64,000 nt of DNA. Origin: JAQUCI01 sp034932685. Lineage in GTDB: Bacteria; Bacillota_I; Bacilli_A; Erysipelotrichales; Erysipelotrichaceae. The position numbers and the translations under genes were made by a program. Within the stretch, counting starts at the first letter, position 1. Each line of letters opens with the position of its first letter. The notes under the pieces are model-generated. The model was not told the origin of the DNA, did no database searches, and saw only the letters and a program-made list of their open reading frames with translations. The stretch covers positions 73,010 through 137,009 of the forward strand of contig JAYFOM010000012.1 in assembly GCA_034932685.1 (NCBI GenBank). Reading direction: 5' to 3'. Positions 34,526 through 43,003 of the stretch are shown here, piece after piece.

Positions 34526-35350
34526 ATGGAGAAGATAAAATTAATTGCACTAGATATGGATGGCACAACATTAAAAAGTGATAACACGATCTCAGAAACC
34601 GATCTTGCTGCGATCAAAAAGGCACAACGTTATGGTATCATGATCGTTCCATCAACTGGTCGACCACTTGATGCGATCCCAAAGGAAATAATCGCATTAC
34701 CGGTTAAATACGCAATCACAAAGAATGGTTCAATCATCACTGACCTTGAGAATCAAGAAGACTGTTATCATGAATTGATCGAAAAAGAATTGGCGCTTCC
34801 AATTGTTAAAGTAATAGAACAAATGGATGTCTTTCTGTCTGCTGATATAAATAATATTAGAGTCGCTTCCGGTAAAAACCTAGAGAATGCAAAGCACACC
34901 TATAAAAATCTACACTTTGATGATCATTTAGTAGTTGATAGTCTATATGAGTATATTAAAAATACAAAAGATGTTGTAATTGATAAGATTGGTATCTTAG
35001 TTACTGATGATGATATTAGACGTAACATTCTTTTTGAACAAAGAAACTATATTGATCTTAATATAATGCAGACAAGTCCTATCTCAATTGAAATAAATAA
35101 TCGTTTGGCTAGTAAAGGTAACGCTTTAAAGTGGTTAGCGAACAAGCTTGAACTTACAAAAGAAAACATTGCCGCTATTGGAGATAGCGACAATGATCTT
35201 ATTATGTTATGTTATGCTGGATACTCATTTGCGATGACCAACGGTACTAGATACGCCCGCGAGACAGCTGATGAAATTACATTAAGTAATGATGAGAATG
35301 GTGTAGCTTTTGCGATTGATAAAATTCTAACTCGTAATAACCAATATTAA
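34526..35350 (+). CDS. Cof-type HAD hydrolase
   Basis: The 274-residue HAD-IIB phosphatase has motif I ALDMDGTTL (Asp10, Asp12), motif II PSTGRPLD and motif IV AIGDSDNDLIML, with a cap domain between. It is a paralogue of the gene at 33245. Substrate not known; sugar phosphates are likely. AAAGGAG lies seven bases ahead of the ATG. Its end overlaps the converging acetyltransferase gene by 4 bases. Confidence 0.87.
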   Translation: MEKIKLIALDMDGTTLKSDNTISETDLAAIKKAQRYGIMIVPSTGRPLDAIPKEIIALPVKYAITKNGSIITDLENQEDCYHELIEKELALPIVKVIEQMDVFLSADINNIRVASGKNLENAKHTYKNLHFDDHLVVDSLYEYIKNTKDVVIDKIGILVTDDDIRRNILFEQRNYIDLNIMQTSPISIEINNRLASKGNALKWLANKLELTKENIAAIGDSDNDLIMLCYAGYSFAMTNGTRYARETADEITLSNDENGVAFAIDKILTRNNQY

Positions 35351-35823
35351 GCTTGTTCAAGTTCTCGATCATCAGGATCATCGGTGATTGGTCTACCTGT
35401 AATGTACCAAAAATACACCTCTTTATCTTTTGGATGATTATAACCACCACAACTTAAGTACAAAGCATTAGCTGCTGGGTTATCGTTTTGAGTGATCAAG
35501 AAAACATAATGCAGCTTTTCTTCTCGGGCATAAGTCAATACTAAATCCATTAGTTTTTTCGCTATGCCTTGACGACGATAATTCTCAAGCACAAATAGAT
35601 GGAAAATCGTCATACTATCATTGCCATTATCCATCCGATTCAAACGATGACACATGATATATGCCGCCGCGTTACGCTCTTCATGCGCAACATAAACGAT
35701 ATTGGTAGGATTAATCAAGAAACTATAGGCTTTTTCTTTTGAAACCTCCTGTTGGCGAAAATTACGAACAACTGATTGGAAAATATCAATATCTTCTGTG
35801 GTTAACCTTTTAAACTCGACCAT
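35347..35823 (-). CDS. GNAT acetyltransferase
   Basis: This 158-residue single-domain GNAT protein has the acetyl-CoA motif LENYRRQGIAKKLM (about residues 87-100) and a C-terminal NPAANALYLSCGG typical of AAC(3)-I-like or RimI-like members. The start overlaps the end of the diguanylate cyclase gene by 14 bases, so the two are likely co-translated. Resistance or small-molecule acetylation are both possible; nothing shows which. Confidence 0.82.
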   Translation of the reverse strand: MVEFKRLTTEDIDIFQSVVRNFRQQEVSKEKAYSFLINPTNIVYVAHEERNAAAYIMCHRLNRMDNGNDSMTIFHLFVLENYRRQGIAKKLMDLVLTYAREEKLHYVFLITQNDNPAANALYLSCGGYNHPKDKEVYFWYITGRPITDDPDDRELEQA

Positions 35824-37687
35824 TTGATTTGCCCTTTCTTTTATTATCGATCACATACTGGTTTTTACCATTTGCCTTAGCTTTGTATAAAGCTCTATCC
35901 GCTCTTTGGTAAAGATCATCAAAGTTCTCAATATTATTATACGCAACAGCGATGCCAATACAACATGATAAACGATTATCAATATTATAACGCTTAATAT
36001 CGTCATTGATCATAAACATCAGTTCGCGTGCTTTTTCTTCAATATCCTTAACGGATGCTACATCATTCATAAATATAGCGAACTCATCACCACCAAGTCG
36101 ACCCACATAATCAGTTTTTCTAAACAATCTTCTTAAAGTACTGGCCGTTTCCACTAACAAGCGATCACCAACTAAATGTCCTTGCTTATCATTTACTTCT
36201 TTAAAGTTGTCCATGTCGATCACAAAAAAGGCCGAGATCTCTTTTTGTTGATATCGATGTATTACATAATCATTGATCTTGATCTCAATAGATTCACGAT
36301 TATCAATCTTAGTTAATGAATCTCTGCTAGCGGCTTCTTTAAGTGATCTTATTTCTTTGATCTGTTCATCACGATTTACGATCTTAGCTAAAAAGCCGAT
36401 AACATCCCCTTTATCATCACGCAAAGAAATACCGGTGATCTTGGCCCATATGGTTTTATTATCTTGGACTTTGAAGCGACATTCTACTGTTGCTGATGTT
36501 GTACCTTTACGAAGATCGTCAACAAACTTTTTCACCTGGGTTAAATCTTCTTTGATAATCACGTTGTCATTGTTAATAATTGTACTAATATTAGTCATTA
36601 ATGGAACTTCACCAAACATTGTCTGATGATTATCAGAAAAAGTAATAGTATCAGATAAAAAATCACCCTCAATGATCATACTTTGTGTAAGTTCATCAAG
36701 TATGCGATATCTTTCTTCACTACGTCTTAGCGAAGCTCTTTCTTTCTCAAGATCAAGGCGTTTCTTATACTCAATAAAGTATATAAACAATAATGCTAAC
36801 GAAAAGATTAAAAAACCTCGTGCGAAAAGTCCCATCGATAAACCCCTAATAACTTCATACTGCGACCATACAACTTGATGTGGTATTGCGGTAAATACCG
36901 TCCAGTCAGTATCTGCTACCGCAAAATAACTGACATAGAATTTTTCGTTATCTTGACTGATTGTTATTACTCCAGAATTATCATAGATTAAATCAACACG
37001 TATTTGCTTAAGTGTTCTATCATCATAATTAGAAACTGATTGATAGTACTCAAAGATATTGTCTATTTCAAAATCTTCTTCAAATCGATTGATATTAATT
37101 AATACTTCACCATTACTATTAGCTAATAATACATAAACCTCATGATCTAGGTTTCTAAACATCCTATTAATACTATCATTATCATAAATACTAGCTAATA
37201 ATCCAGATGCCTTTTCATTGTAGTATATCGCTTTACATAAAATTATCTTAGGTTCTGAGTCAATATGACTATCTTTGACATAAGTGATCGTTTGTCCATC
37301 ACGAAGACATTCATGAAAATAATCACGATCGCTAATGTCAAGCTTAAAACCATCTGCTGTAAAGCCGGTTCCGTTTTCATTAATGTATGTTATTCTTTGA
37401 GCGCTATTATTAAAATTAAAAGTTCTTAGTAAAGTTTCTATTTCAGAACTATCATAGTTATTTTTTCCAATAACATCGGTTAATGCTGTCAAAATTCTAA
37501 ACTGATTATCAAATTCATCATTCACAATGGTCGCTGCCATTTCAGAGCGTTGCGACAAAAATGATATCGCTTGGATATCAAGTTGAGTGTTGATATTGGC
37601 ATGATAATCATATAATGTAACAAAGTTGATTACCCCAAATAATATCACTATCAAGCCAAAACGAAATTTAGCGATTGTTTTACTCAT
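35810..37687 (-). CDS. Membrane diguanylate cyclase with extracellular sensor, PAS and GGDEF domains
   Basis: The 625-residue protein has a membrane helix near residues 8-28, an extracellular region of about 240 residues resembling a Cache sensor, a second helix (about 283-303), a PAS-like domain (about 325-440) and a GGDEF domain. The active-site motif RLGGDEFAIF is intact, so it should make cyclic di-GMP. An RxxD inhibitory site (RKTD) lies five residues ahead of GGDEF, which predicts product feedback. It is transcribed away from the kinase at 37911. No EAL or PilZ gene is in the window. Confidence 0.9.
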   Translation of the reverse strand: MSKTIAKFRFGLIVILFGVINFVTLYDYHANINTQLDIQAISFLSQRSEMAATIVNDEFDNQFRILTALTDVIGKNNYDSSEIETLLRTFNFNNSAQRITYINENGTGFTADGFKLDISDRDYFHECLRDGQTITYVKDSHIDSEPKIILCKAIYYNEKASGLLASIYDNDSINRMFRNLDHEVYVLLANSNGEVLININRFEEDFEIDNIFEYYQSVSNYDDRTLKQIRVDLIYDNSGVITISQDNEKFYVSYFAVADTDWTVFTAIPHQVVWSQYEVIRGLSMGLFARGFLIFSLALLFIYFIEYKKRLDLEKERASLRRSEERYRILDELTQSMIIEGDFLSDTITFSDNHQTMFGEVPLMTNISTIINNDNVIIKEDLTQVKKFVDDLRKGTTSATVECRFKVQDNKTIWAKITGISLRDDKGDVIGFLAKIVNRDEQIKEIRSLKEAASRDSLTKIDNRESIEIKINDYVIHRYQQKEISAFFVIDMDNFKEVNDKQGHLVGDRLLVETASTLRRLFRKTDYVGRLGGDEFAIFMNDVASVKDIEEKARELMFMINDDIKRYNIDNRLSCCIGIAVAYNNIENFDDLYQRADRALYKAKANGKNQYVIDNKRKGKSNGRV

Positions 37688-37873
37688 CGCCTGTGTCCTA
37701 TTTGAGCGCTCTCATATTGAATAATTTTAATCAATATCAAAACAAATGTCAACTGACCACAAATTTAACTTTAATAATTTTAGTGAATATTATAAGTGAT
37801 AACACTATTTATGAATTTATTAATTATAGGATTTACCAATTTAGTTCACTTAACACCATTTCTATTCCTTCCA

Positions 37874-37902
37874 TTGACAAATAAACAAGCAAATGTGATT
37901 AT
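37874..37902 (+). promoter_or_regulatory. Promoter of the pfkB-manA unit, possibly leaderless
   Basis: TTGACA (37874-37879) and GATTAT (37897-37902) are 17 bases apart. The expected transcription start falls within a few bases of the ATG at 37911, and no ribosome site is visible, which suggests a leaderless mRNA. Confidence 0.5.
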
Positions 37903-37910
37903 TATTTATA

Positions 37911-38864
37911 ATGAAAACCTTTTCAAATGATATCAAGATATATACCCTAACTTTAAATCCGGCCATTGATTATCATCTTGATTTGGCTAGTTTTGATGTT
38001 GACAAGATAAATGTTGCTGATAACACTTATTTCAAAGCCGGTGGTAAGGGTATCAATGTGACCAGAGTATTAAATGATCATGGTTATGATGTTACCGCTT
38101 TGGGCTTTTATGCTGGCTTCACTGGTGAAAAACTAAAAGAACTTTTGACACAAGATGGAATTAAAAATGATTTTATCAAGATTGAAGATCAAAATACCCG
38201 CATTAACGTTAAGCTTCATCATCAAAATGAAATCGAAATAAACGGTAACACTTTAATAGTAACACCAGTTGATATCAAAGCGTTGTTTGATAAACTTAAC
38301 TTGATCAAAGATAATAGTATCTTGGTGATATCAGGTAGTGTGCCACAAGGTTGTAATGACGATATATACAAAACAATCATGCACTATTTAAAAGATCGAG
38401 AGATCGATATCTACGTTGACGCAAGGAAACAATTATTGATTGAAACATTGAGTAATCATCCTTTTTTAATCAAGCCCAACATTCATGAACTTGAAGAATT
38501 GTTTGCTACAACAATAACTAATGAAAAACAATTATTATATTATGGTAATAAGCTTATTGCATTAGGTGCTATTAATGTCATGATTTCACTAGGCGATAAA
38601 GGTGCTTACCTTTTTAATGGTAAAGATAAAATCTACAAAGCCACAGCACCAAGTGGCATTGTTGTAAATGCGATTGGTGCTGGTGATTCCATGGTTGCTG
38701 GTTTTATTATCGGTTATCTTTCAAGTAGTAAAAACATATTAGAAGCTTTTAAATATGCCCTTGCGGCTGGTAGTGCTACTGCTTTTAGTAAAGATTTAGC
38801 CACAAAAGCAGAAATATCAGTTTTGCTTGATCAAGTAAATATCATTAAAATAAAGGAGAACTAA
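37911..38864 (+). CDS. PfkB-family sugar-phosphate kinase (1-phosphofructokinase / tagatose-6-phosphate kinase-like)
   Basis: The 317-residue kinase is of the FruK/LacC subgroup. It has an N-terminal YTLTLNPAIDYHLDL, then the PfkB signature AGGKGINVTRVL and the C-terminal catalytic NAIGAGDSMVAGF with the base Asp. It makes a sugar bisphosphate. No fructose or lactose PTS gene is adjacent, so FruK and LacC cannot be told apart. manA follows after 1 base, which points to hexose-phosphate metabolism. The start has no visible ribosome site. Confidence 0.88.
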   Translation: MKTFSNDIKIYTLTLNPAIDYHLDLASFDVDKINVADNTYFKAGGKGINVTRVLNDHGYDVTALGFYAGFTGEKLKELLTQDGIKNDFIKIEDQNTRINVKLHHQNEIEINGNTLIVTPVDIKALFDKLNLIKDNSILVISGSVPQGCNDDIYKTIMHYLKDREIDIYVDARKQLLIETLSNHPFLIKPNIHELEELFATTITNEKQLLYYGNKLIALGAINVMISLGDKGAYLFNGKDKIYKATAPSGIVVNAIGAGDSMVAGFIIGYLSSSKNILEAFKYALAAGSATAFSKDLATKAEISVLLDQVNIIKIKEN

Positions 38865-38865
38865 A

Positions 38866-39807
38866 ATGATAACTAACATCTTTAAACTAACACCAGTATT
38901 AAAAGATCATCTATGGGGTGGTCACAATCTTGCCTTTGGTTTTAACAAAGCCAATAGTCCTATTAGAATCTCCGAAAGTTGGGAAGTGTCAGTTCATAAA
39001 GCCGGTATCAGTAAAATAGATGGTATTGACTTAGATCGTTTTTTAATCAATGACCCCACTTTTTTAGGAACAGCTAATGATAAGCTTAATATCATGGTTA
39101 AGTTCATTGATGCTAAGAAGGCTTTAAGTATCCAAGTTCACCCAGATGATGCTTACGCGATCGCTCATGAAAACGATAGCGGTAAGATTGAAATGTGGGT
39201 AATCATGGATGCTAAACCCAACTCATATATTTATTACGGTTTAAAAGCCGATCTTGATAGAAGTACATTACAACAATTAATTAAAGACAATACTATAACC
39301 GATCATTTAAACAAAGTACCAGTTAGTATTGGGGATGTATTTATTGTTTATCCCACTTTAATTCACGCTATTGGTGAAGATATTACCATTTGTGAGATCC
39401 AGCAAAGTTCAAATGTTACCTATCGATTATATGATTATGATCGAACTGATGATGCTGGTAATAAGCGAGAACTTCATATTGAAAAAGCACTAGACGTATG
39501 CAATACAAAAGCGACTGTAAAGTTAAAACATGAACCAATAGTTCTATGTGATAATAATGATCATAAAAGCGAGCTTTTATTTAGTTGTGAGCATTTCACT
39601 ACTAAACGTTACGATGTGAAAAATGAAATAACGCTTACTTTGACTAAAGAAACATATACTTGTTTGATCATGCTTAAAGGAGTTGCTGAGATTGATGATG
39701 AAGAAAACACAATGACAATCAAACAAGGTGAATCGTATCTTATTAGAGCAATTGATGGCCAAATTACACTAAAAGGCGAATGTCTATTTCTAACCGTTAC
39801 GCAATAA
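38866..39807 (+). CDS. manA: Mannose-6-phosphate isomerase, class I
   Basis: The 313-residue zinc cupin enzyme interconverts mannose-6-phosphate and fructose-6-phosphate. Metal ligands lie in LSIQVHPDD (His near residue 98) with the following Glu of EMWVI, and the substrate region is VYPTLIHAIGEDITICEIQQSSNVTYRLYDYDR. This is the short Gram-positive form. RBS AAAGGAG. Its product could feed GDP-mannose for the polysaccharide, but no GDP-mannose genes are in the window. Confidence 0.93.
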   Translation: MITNIFKLTPVLKDHLWGGHNLAFGFNKANSPIRISESWEVSVHKAGISKIDGIDLDRFLINDPTFLGTANDKLNIMVKFIDAKKALSIQVHPDDAYAIAHENDSGKIEMWVIMDAKPNSYIYYGLKADLDRSTLQQLIKDNTITDHLNKVPVSIGDVFIVYPTLIHAIGEDITICEIQQSSNVTYRLYDYDRTDDAGNKRELHIEKALDVCNTKATVKLKHEPIVLCDNNDHKSELLFSCEHFTTKRYDVKNEITLTLTKETYTCLIMLKGVAEIDDEENTMTIKQGESYLIRAIDGQITLKGECLFLTVTQ

Positions 39808-39828
39808 CTAAAAAAACTAATATAAACA

Positions 39829-39879
39829 TAACCCGTTGATCGATTAATCAATGGTTTTGTCTATTTATCAAAACCATTG
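39829..39879. promoter_or_regulatory. Overlapping inverted repeats after manA
   Basis: CAATGGTTTTG (39849-39859) and CAAAACCATTG (39869-39879) form a perfect 11-bp stem with a 9-base loop. Just upstream, AACCcGTTGAT and ATCAATGGTT (39829-39857) form an alternative stem that shares ATCAATGGTT, so the two cannot coexist. There is no T-run. The function may be transcription end for manA or an operator. Confidence 0.45.
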
Positions 39880-39937
39880 CAACTGTGTAACCACTATTCA
39901 AGTATAAACTTACATAATTGAAAGTATCATGAAAATT

Positions 39938-39953
39938 GTTAACACATGTTAAC
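39938..39953. promoter_or_regulatory. Inverted repeat just upstream of the fatty acid operon promoter
   Basis: GTTAACA and TGTTAAC, separated by CA, form a perfect inverted repeat ending 8 bases ahead of the -35 box. The position suits a regulator site. No known operator is assigned with confidence. Confidence 0.45.
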
Positions 39954-39960
39954 TTTTTTC

Positions 39961-39989
39961 TTTACATCTTGATTTTATTACCCTATACT
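39961..39989 (+). promoter_or_regulatory. Promoter of the fatty acid synthesis operon
   Basis: TTTACA (39961-39966) and TATACT (39984-39989) are 17 bases apart, about 50 bases ahead of the acpP start codon. Confidence 0.6.
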
Positions 39990-39996
39990 AGAAAAA

Positions 39997-40013
39997 ACTT
40001 TGAAATTCAAAGT
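39997..40013. promoter_or_regulatory. Candidate FabT-type operator at the operon start
   Basis: ACTTTGAA-A-TTCAAAGT is a perfect inverted repeat at the expected transcription start. Its TTTGA...TCAAA core resembles FabT boxes of Gram-positive fatty acid operons. The short stem followed by CTTTTTT could instead act as a weak terminator. No fabT or fapR gene is in the window. Confidence 0.5.
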
Positions 40014-40037
40014 CTTTTTTATGAAGGAGGTTCAACT

Positions 40038-40268
40038 ATGTTTGAACAAGTTAAAAGAATACTAGTAGATGTAATTCATGTGGACGAGGCTATTGTAAGC
40101 TTAGAAGCATCATTAAAAGAGGATTTAGATATTGATTCGCTCGCTGCTGTTGAATTGGCTTTGGAGCTTGAGAGTGTATTTGGTGTTCGTATTGAAGATG
40201 AAGAACTTGCAAAGTTAGAAACTGTTGGTGATGTCGTAAACATCCTTGAAAAAAAACTAAATAGTTAA
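40038..40268 (+). CDS. acpP: Acyl carrier protein
   Basis: The 76-residue acidic ACP carries the phosphopantetheine Ser34 in DLDIDSLAAVEL. It shuttles growing acyl chains in type II fatty acid synthesis. The start at 40038 has a perfect GAAGGAGG; a frame open from 39936 runs through the promoter and is not real. First gene of a 13-gene operon, where ACP commonly precedes acc and fab genes in low-GC Gram-positives. Confidence 0.95.
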   Translation: MFEQVKRILVDVIHVDEAIVSLEASLKEDLDIDSLAAVELALELESVFGVRIEDEELAKLETVGDVVNILEKKLNS

Positions 40269-40298
40269 ACTACCCAAGTGGGTATTTAAAGGAGCATT

Positions 40299-40733
40299 AT
40301 GATTATTGATAAAATAAAGCAAGTTATAAAACTTTTCGAAAGCAGTAGTTTAAGTGAAATGGATGTTGAGTTTGAAGATATCAAATTAGCGCTTAAAAAA
40401 GCAACTTCCCCTTCGACTTTTGCACCAGTTGTTATAACTGAGCAAAAAGATACGGTAGCGATTAACAACGAAAACGTTGAAGTTGAAAGTGGTCATTGGA
40501 TCGTATCACCAATTGTTGGCACATTTTATCGTGCTTCTTCACCAACTGCCAAACCATTTGTGGAGATTGGACAAAAAGTCAATGTAAATGATGTTATATG
40601 TATTATTGAAGCCATGAAAGTCATGAATGAAATTAAAAGCCCTGTTAGTGGCGTTGTTAGAGATATTATTGTTGAAAGTAATGAATTAGTTGAATTTAAT
40701 CAACAATTGATTAGGATTGAATGCAATGATTAA
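40299..40733 (+). CDS. accB: Biotin carboxyl carrier protein of acetyl-CoA carboxylase
   Basis: This 144-residue BCCP has a C-terminal biotinyl domain with the biotin-accepting Lys107 in EAMKVMNE and a linker joined to a short N-terminal region. It carries carboxybiotin between AccC and AccAD. The biotin ligase that would modify it is encoded at the far end of the same operon. RBS AAAGGAG; it overlaps accC by 8 bases. Confidence 0.95.
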   Translation: MIIDKIKQVIKLFESSSLSEMDVEFEDIKLALKKATSPSTFAPVVITEQKDTVAINNENVEVESGHWIVSPIVGTFYRASSPTAKPFVEIGQKVNVNDVICIIEAMKVMNEIKSPVSGVVRDIIVESNELVEFNQQLIRIECND

Positions 40734-42096
40734 AAAAGTATTGATTGCCAATCGTGGTGAGATTGCCGTTAGGATAATAAGAACATGTAAAGAAATGAAT
40801 ATTCAAACTGTTGCGATTTATTCGACGGTTGATAAACAAAGCCTACATGTTCAATTAGCCGATCAAGCTATATGTGTTGGCCCTGCTTCATCAAAGGATA
40901 GTTACTTAAATATGAATAATATAATTCAAGCAGCGCTTACTACCGGTTGTGATGCTATTCATCCTGGTTTTGGTTTTCTAAGTGAAAATGCCCAGTTTGC
41001 TTTATTGGTTAATGAATGTGGCTTAGTTTTTATTGGACCCAATACCGAAGTGATTGAGAAAATGGGCAATAAAATAAAAGCTAAGGAAATGATGAAACAA
41101 GCTAACATCCCCACTATTCCAGGTTCTGATGGTATTGTTAAGACCCAACAAGAGGCAATTGAGATTGCTTCGGCTATTGGCTTTCCCTTGATCATCAAAG
41201 CTTGTAATGGCGGTGGTGGTAAGGGAATGCGTGTTGTTACTGAAATTGATAAAGTAGTTCCTGCTTATCTCAGTGCCAAATCAGAAGCTAAAGCTTCATT
41301 TGGTAGTGATGATGTTTACATTGAAAAGATGTTTGAGAATGCCAAACATATTGAAGTTCAAATTATTGCAGATCAGTTTGGCAATGTTTTACATCTTTAT
41401 GAACGTGATTGTTCATTTCAGCGTCGACATCAAAAAATGATCGAAGAAACACCTTGTCATGCCTTATTACCAGAAGTTAGATCTAGTATAGTAGAAAAAG
41501 CAATCGCAGCAGCTAAGTTTGCTAATTATGATAATGTTGGCACAATTGAATTCTTACTAGATCAAAACAACAATTTTTATTTCCTTGAAATGAACACCAG
41601 AATACAGGTTGAACACCCAATAAGCGAGATGATAACTGGTATTGACTTAATTAAATGCCAGATTATCGCTGCTTGTAAACGACCTTTACCATACAAACAA
41701 AGTGATATAGCCATAAACGGACATGCTATTGAGTGTCGTATCAATGCTGAAGATATTAATAACAACTATGCTCCTTCCCCTGGAAAAATAACTTTCATTC
41801 ATTTTCCAGGTGGCAGAAATGTTCGAATTGATAGTGCAGTGTACAATGGCTCGATAATATCACCGTTTTATGATTCAATGATCGCTAAAGTTATCGTCCA
41901 TGGTAAAACGCGCTTAGAAGCTATAAAGAAAATGCGCTGTGTCCTTGAAGAGCTAATCATTGATGGTATTAAAACCAATACTGAATTTCATTATTTCGTA
42001 CTTCATCACAAAAACTTTATTGATGGTCATTACACAATTCAGTTTGCTGATCAGTTCATAAAGGAGTTAACAGTTCAAAATGAATATATTCAATAA
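40726..42096 (+). CDS. accC: Biotin carboxylase subunit of acetyl-CoA carboxylase
   Basis: This ATP-grasp enzyme carboxylates the biotin of AccB. The sequence starts KKVLIANRGEIAVRIIRTC; the glycine-rich ATP loop KACNGGGGKGMRVV is near residue 160, and EMNTRIQVEHPISE carries the catalytic Glu and Arg. 456 residues, normal length. The start is ATG 40726 (MIKKVL), with AGGA upstream; a TTG at 40717 is less likely. Confidence 0.96.
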   Translation: MIKKVLIANRGEIAVRIIRTCKEMNIQTVAIYSTVDKQSLHVQLADQAICVGPASSKDSYLNMNNIIQAALTTGCDAIHPGFGFLSENAQFALLVNECGLVFIGPNTEVIEKMGNKIKAKEMMKQANIPTIPGSDGIVKTQQEAIEIASAIGFPLIIKACNGGGGKGMRVVTEIDKVVPAYLSAKSEAKASFGSDDVYIEKMFENAKHIEVQIIADQFGNVLHLYERDCSFQRRHQKMIEETPCHALLPEVRSSIVEKAIAAAKFANYDNVGTIEFLLDQNNNFYFLEMNTRIQVEHPISEMITGIDLIKCQIIAACKRPLPYKQSDIAINGHAIECRINAEDINNNYAPSPGKITFIHFPGGRNVRIDSAVYNGSIISPFYDSMIAKVIVHGKTRLEAIKKMRCVLEELIIDGIKTNTEFHYFVLHHKNFIDGHYTIQFADQFIKELTVQNEYIQ

Positions 42097-43003
42097 AAGA
42101 AAAGAAAAGTTAAATCGTTTTAAAGATTATATCTATGGCAGTGTAAAAACTGTAACCCCAAGAAAAAGTGTTCCTGATGTTATAATGGTATGTCCAAATT
42201 GTAAAGCAGCCACAACAAGAGAAACATTAGAAAAACATCTATACGTTTGTTATAACTGCTTTCATCATTTAACAATTGGTGCTGATGAAAGAATCAAAAT
42301 ACTATTAGATGCAAAAAGCTTTCGCGAAATTGATGCTAACGCAACAAGCAAGAATCATGATTATTTCTGTATGTATCAAGAGAAACTTGATCAAGCCATC
42401 AGCAAAACCAATCACAATGAAGCCTTTGTAGGCGGTATTGGTAAAATAAATGGTCATAAGGTTTGTTTTGGTGTTTTAGATAGTAATTTCATTATGGGTA
42501 GTATGGGCTATGTGGTTGGTGATAAAGTAACACGATTGATCGAAACAGCAACCAAAAAGAAATATCCACTAATATTAATAATCGCATCTGGTGGCGCCAG
42601 AATGCAAGAAGGCATTATCTCATTAATGCAAATGGTAAAAACTTCAGCCGCACTAGCTATATTCAATCAAGCAGGTGGTTTGTACATAAGTATACTAACA
42701 AAACCAACAACTGGCGGTGTAAGCGCAAGCTTTGCAATGCTTGGTGATATTATTTTAGCTGAACCTGATGCTCTAATTGGTTTTGCTGGAAAACGTGTCA
42801 TTGAGAAAACTATCAATGAATCATTACCTGACAACTTCCAAACATCAGAATTTCTTCTTGAAAGAGGATTTCTTGATAAAATCGTCAAACGTAGCGATTT
42901 AAAGAGGCTAATCAGTGATCTACTTGAAATGCACAAGCAAAGGAGAACGCAATATGACACCATCCGCATGGGAAAAAGTTTTAATAGCTCGCGATCAAAA
43001 TAG
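42080..43003 (+). CDS. accD: Acetyl-CoA carboxylase carboxyltransferase subunit beta
   Basis: The 307-residue protein has an N-terminal Cys4 zinc ribbon (CPNC near residue 38, CYNC near residue 57) and the crotonase-like carboxyltransferase core (ASGGARMQEGIISLMQM, GGVSASFAMLGDI). With AccA it transfers the carboxyl group to acetyl-CoA, giving malonyl-CoA. It overlaps accC by 17 bases and accA by 50, so the subunits are translationally linked. RBS AAAGGAG. Confidence 0.95.
   Translation: MNIFNKRKEKLNRFKDYIYGSVKTVTPRKSVPDVIMVCPNCKAATTRETLEKHLYVCYNCFHHLTIGADERIKILLDAKSFREIDANATSKNHDYFCMYQEKLDQAISKTNHNEAFVGGIGKINGHKVCFGVLDSNFIMGSMGYVVGDKVTRLIETATKKKYPLILIIASGGARMQEGIISLMQMVKTSAALAIFNQAGGLYISILTKPTTGGVSASFAMLGDIILAEPDALIGFAGKRVIEKTINESLPDNFQTSEFLLERGFLDKIVKRSDLKRLISDLLEMHKQRRTQYDTIRMGKSFNSSRSK

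Noticed and set aside
33245..35350. Insertion at the tRNA pair (integration site)
   Set aside because: Both tRNA genes are complete and no duplicated tRNA end or integrase lies nearby; the two Cof genes are ordinary paralogues.
36273..36878. Plus-strand frames opposite the diguanylate cyclase
   Set aside because: They are antisense shadows of a long, clearly coding gene and have no supporting start signals.
39936..40037. N-terminal extension of the acyl carrier protein frame
   Set aside because: It spans the promoter and operator region; the ATG at 40038 has a perfect ribosome site and gives a normal 76-residue ACP.
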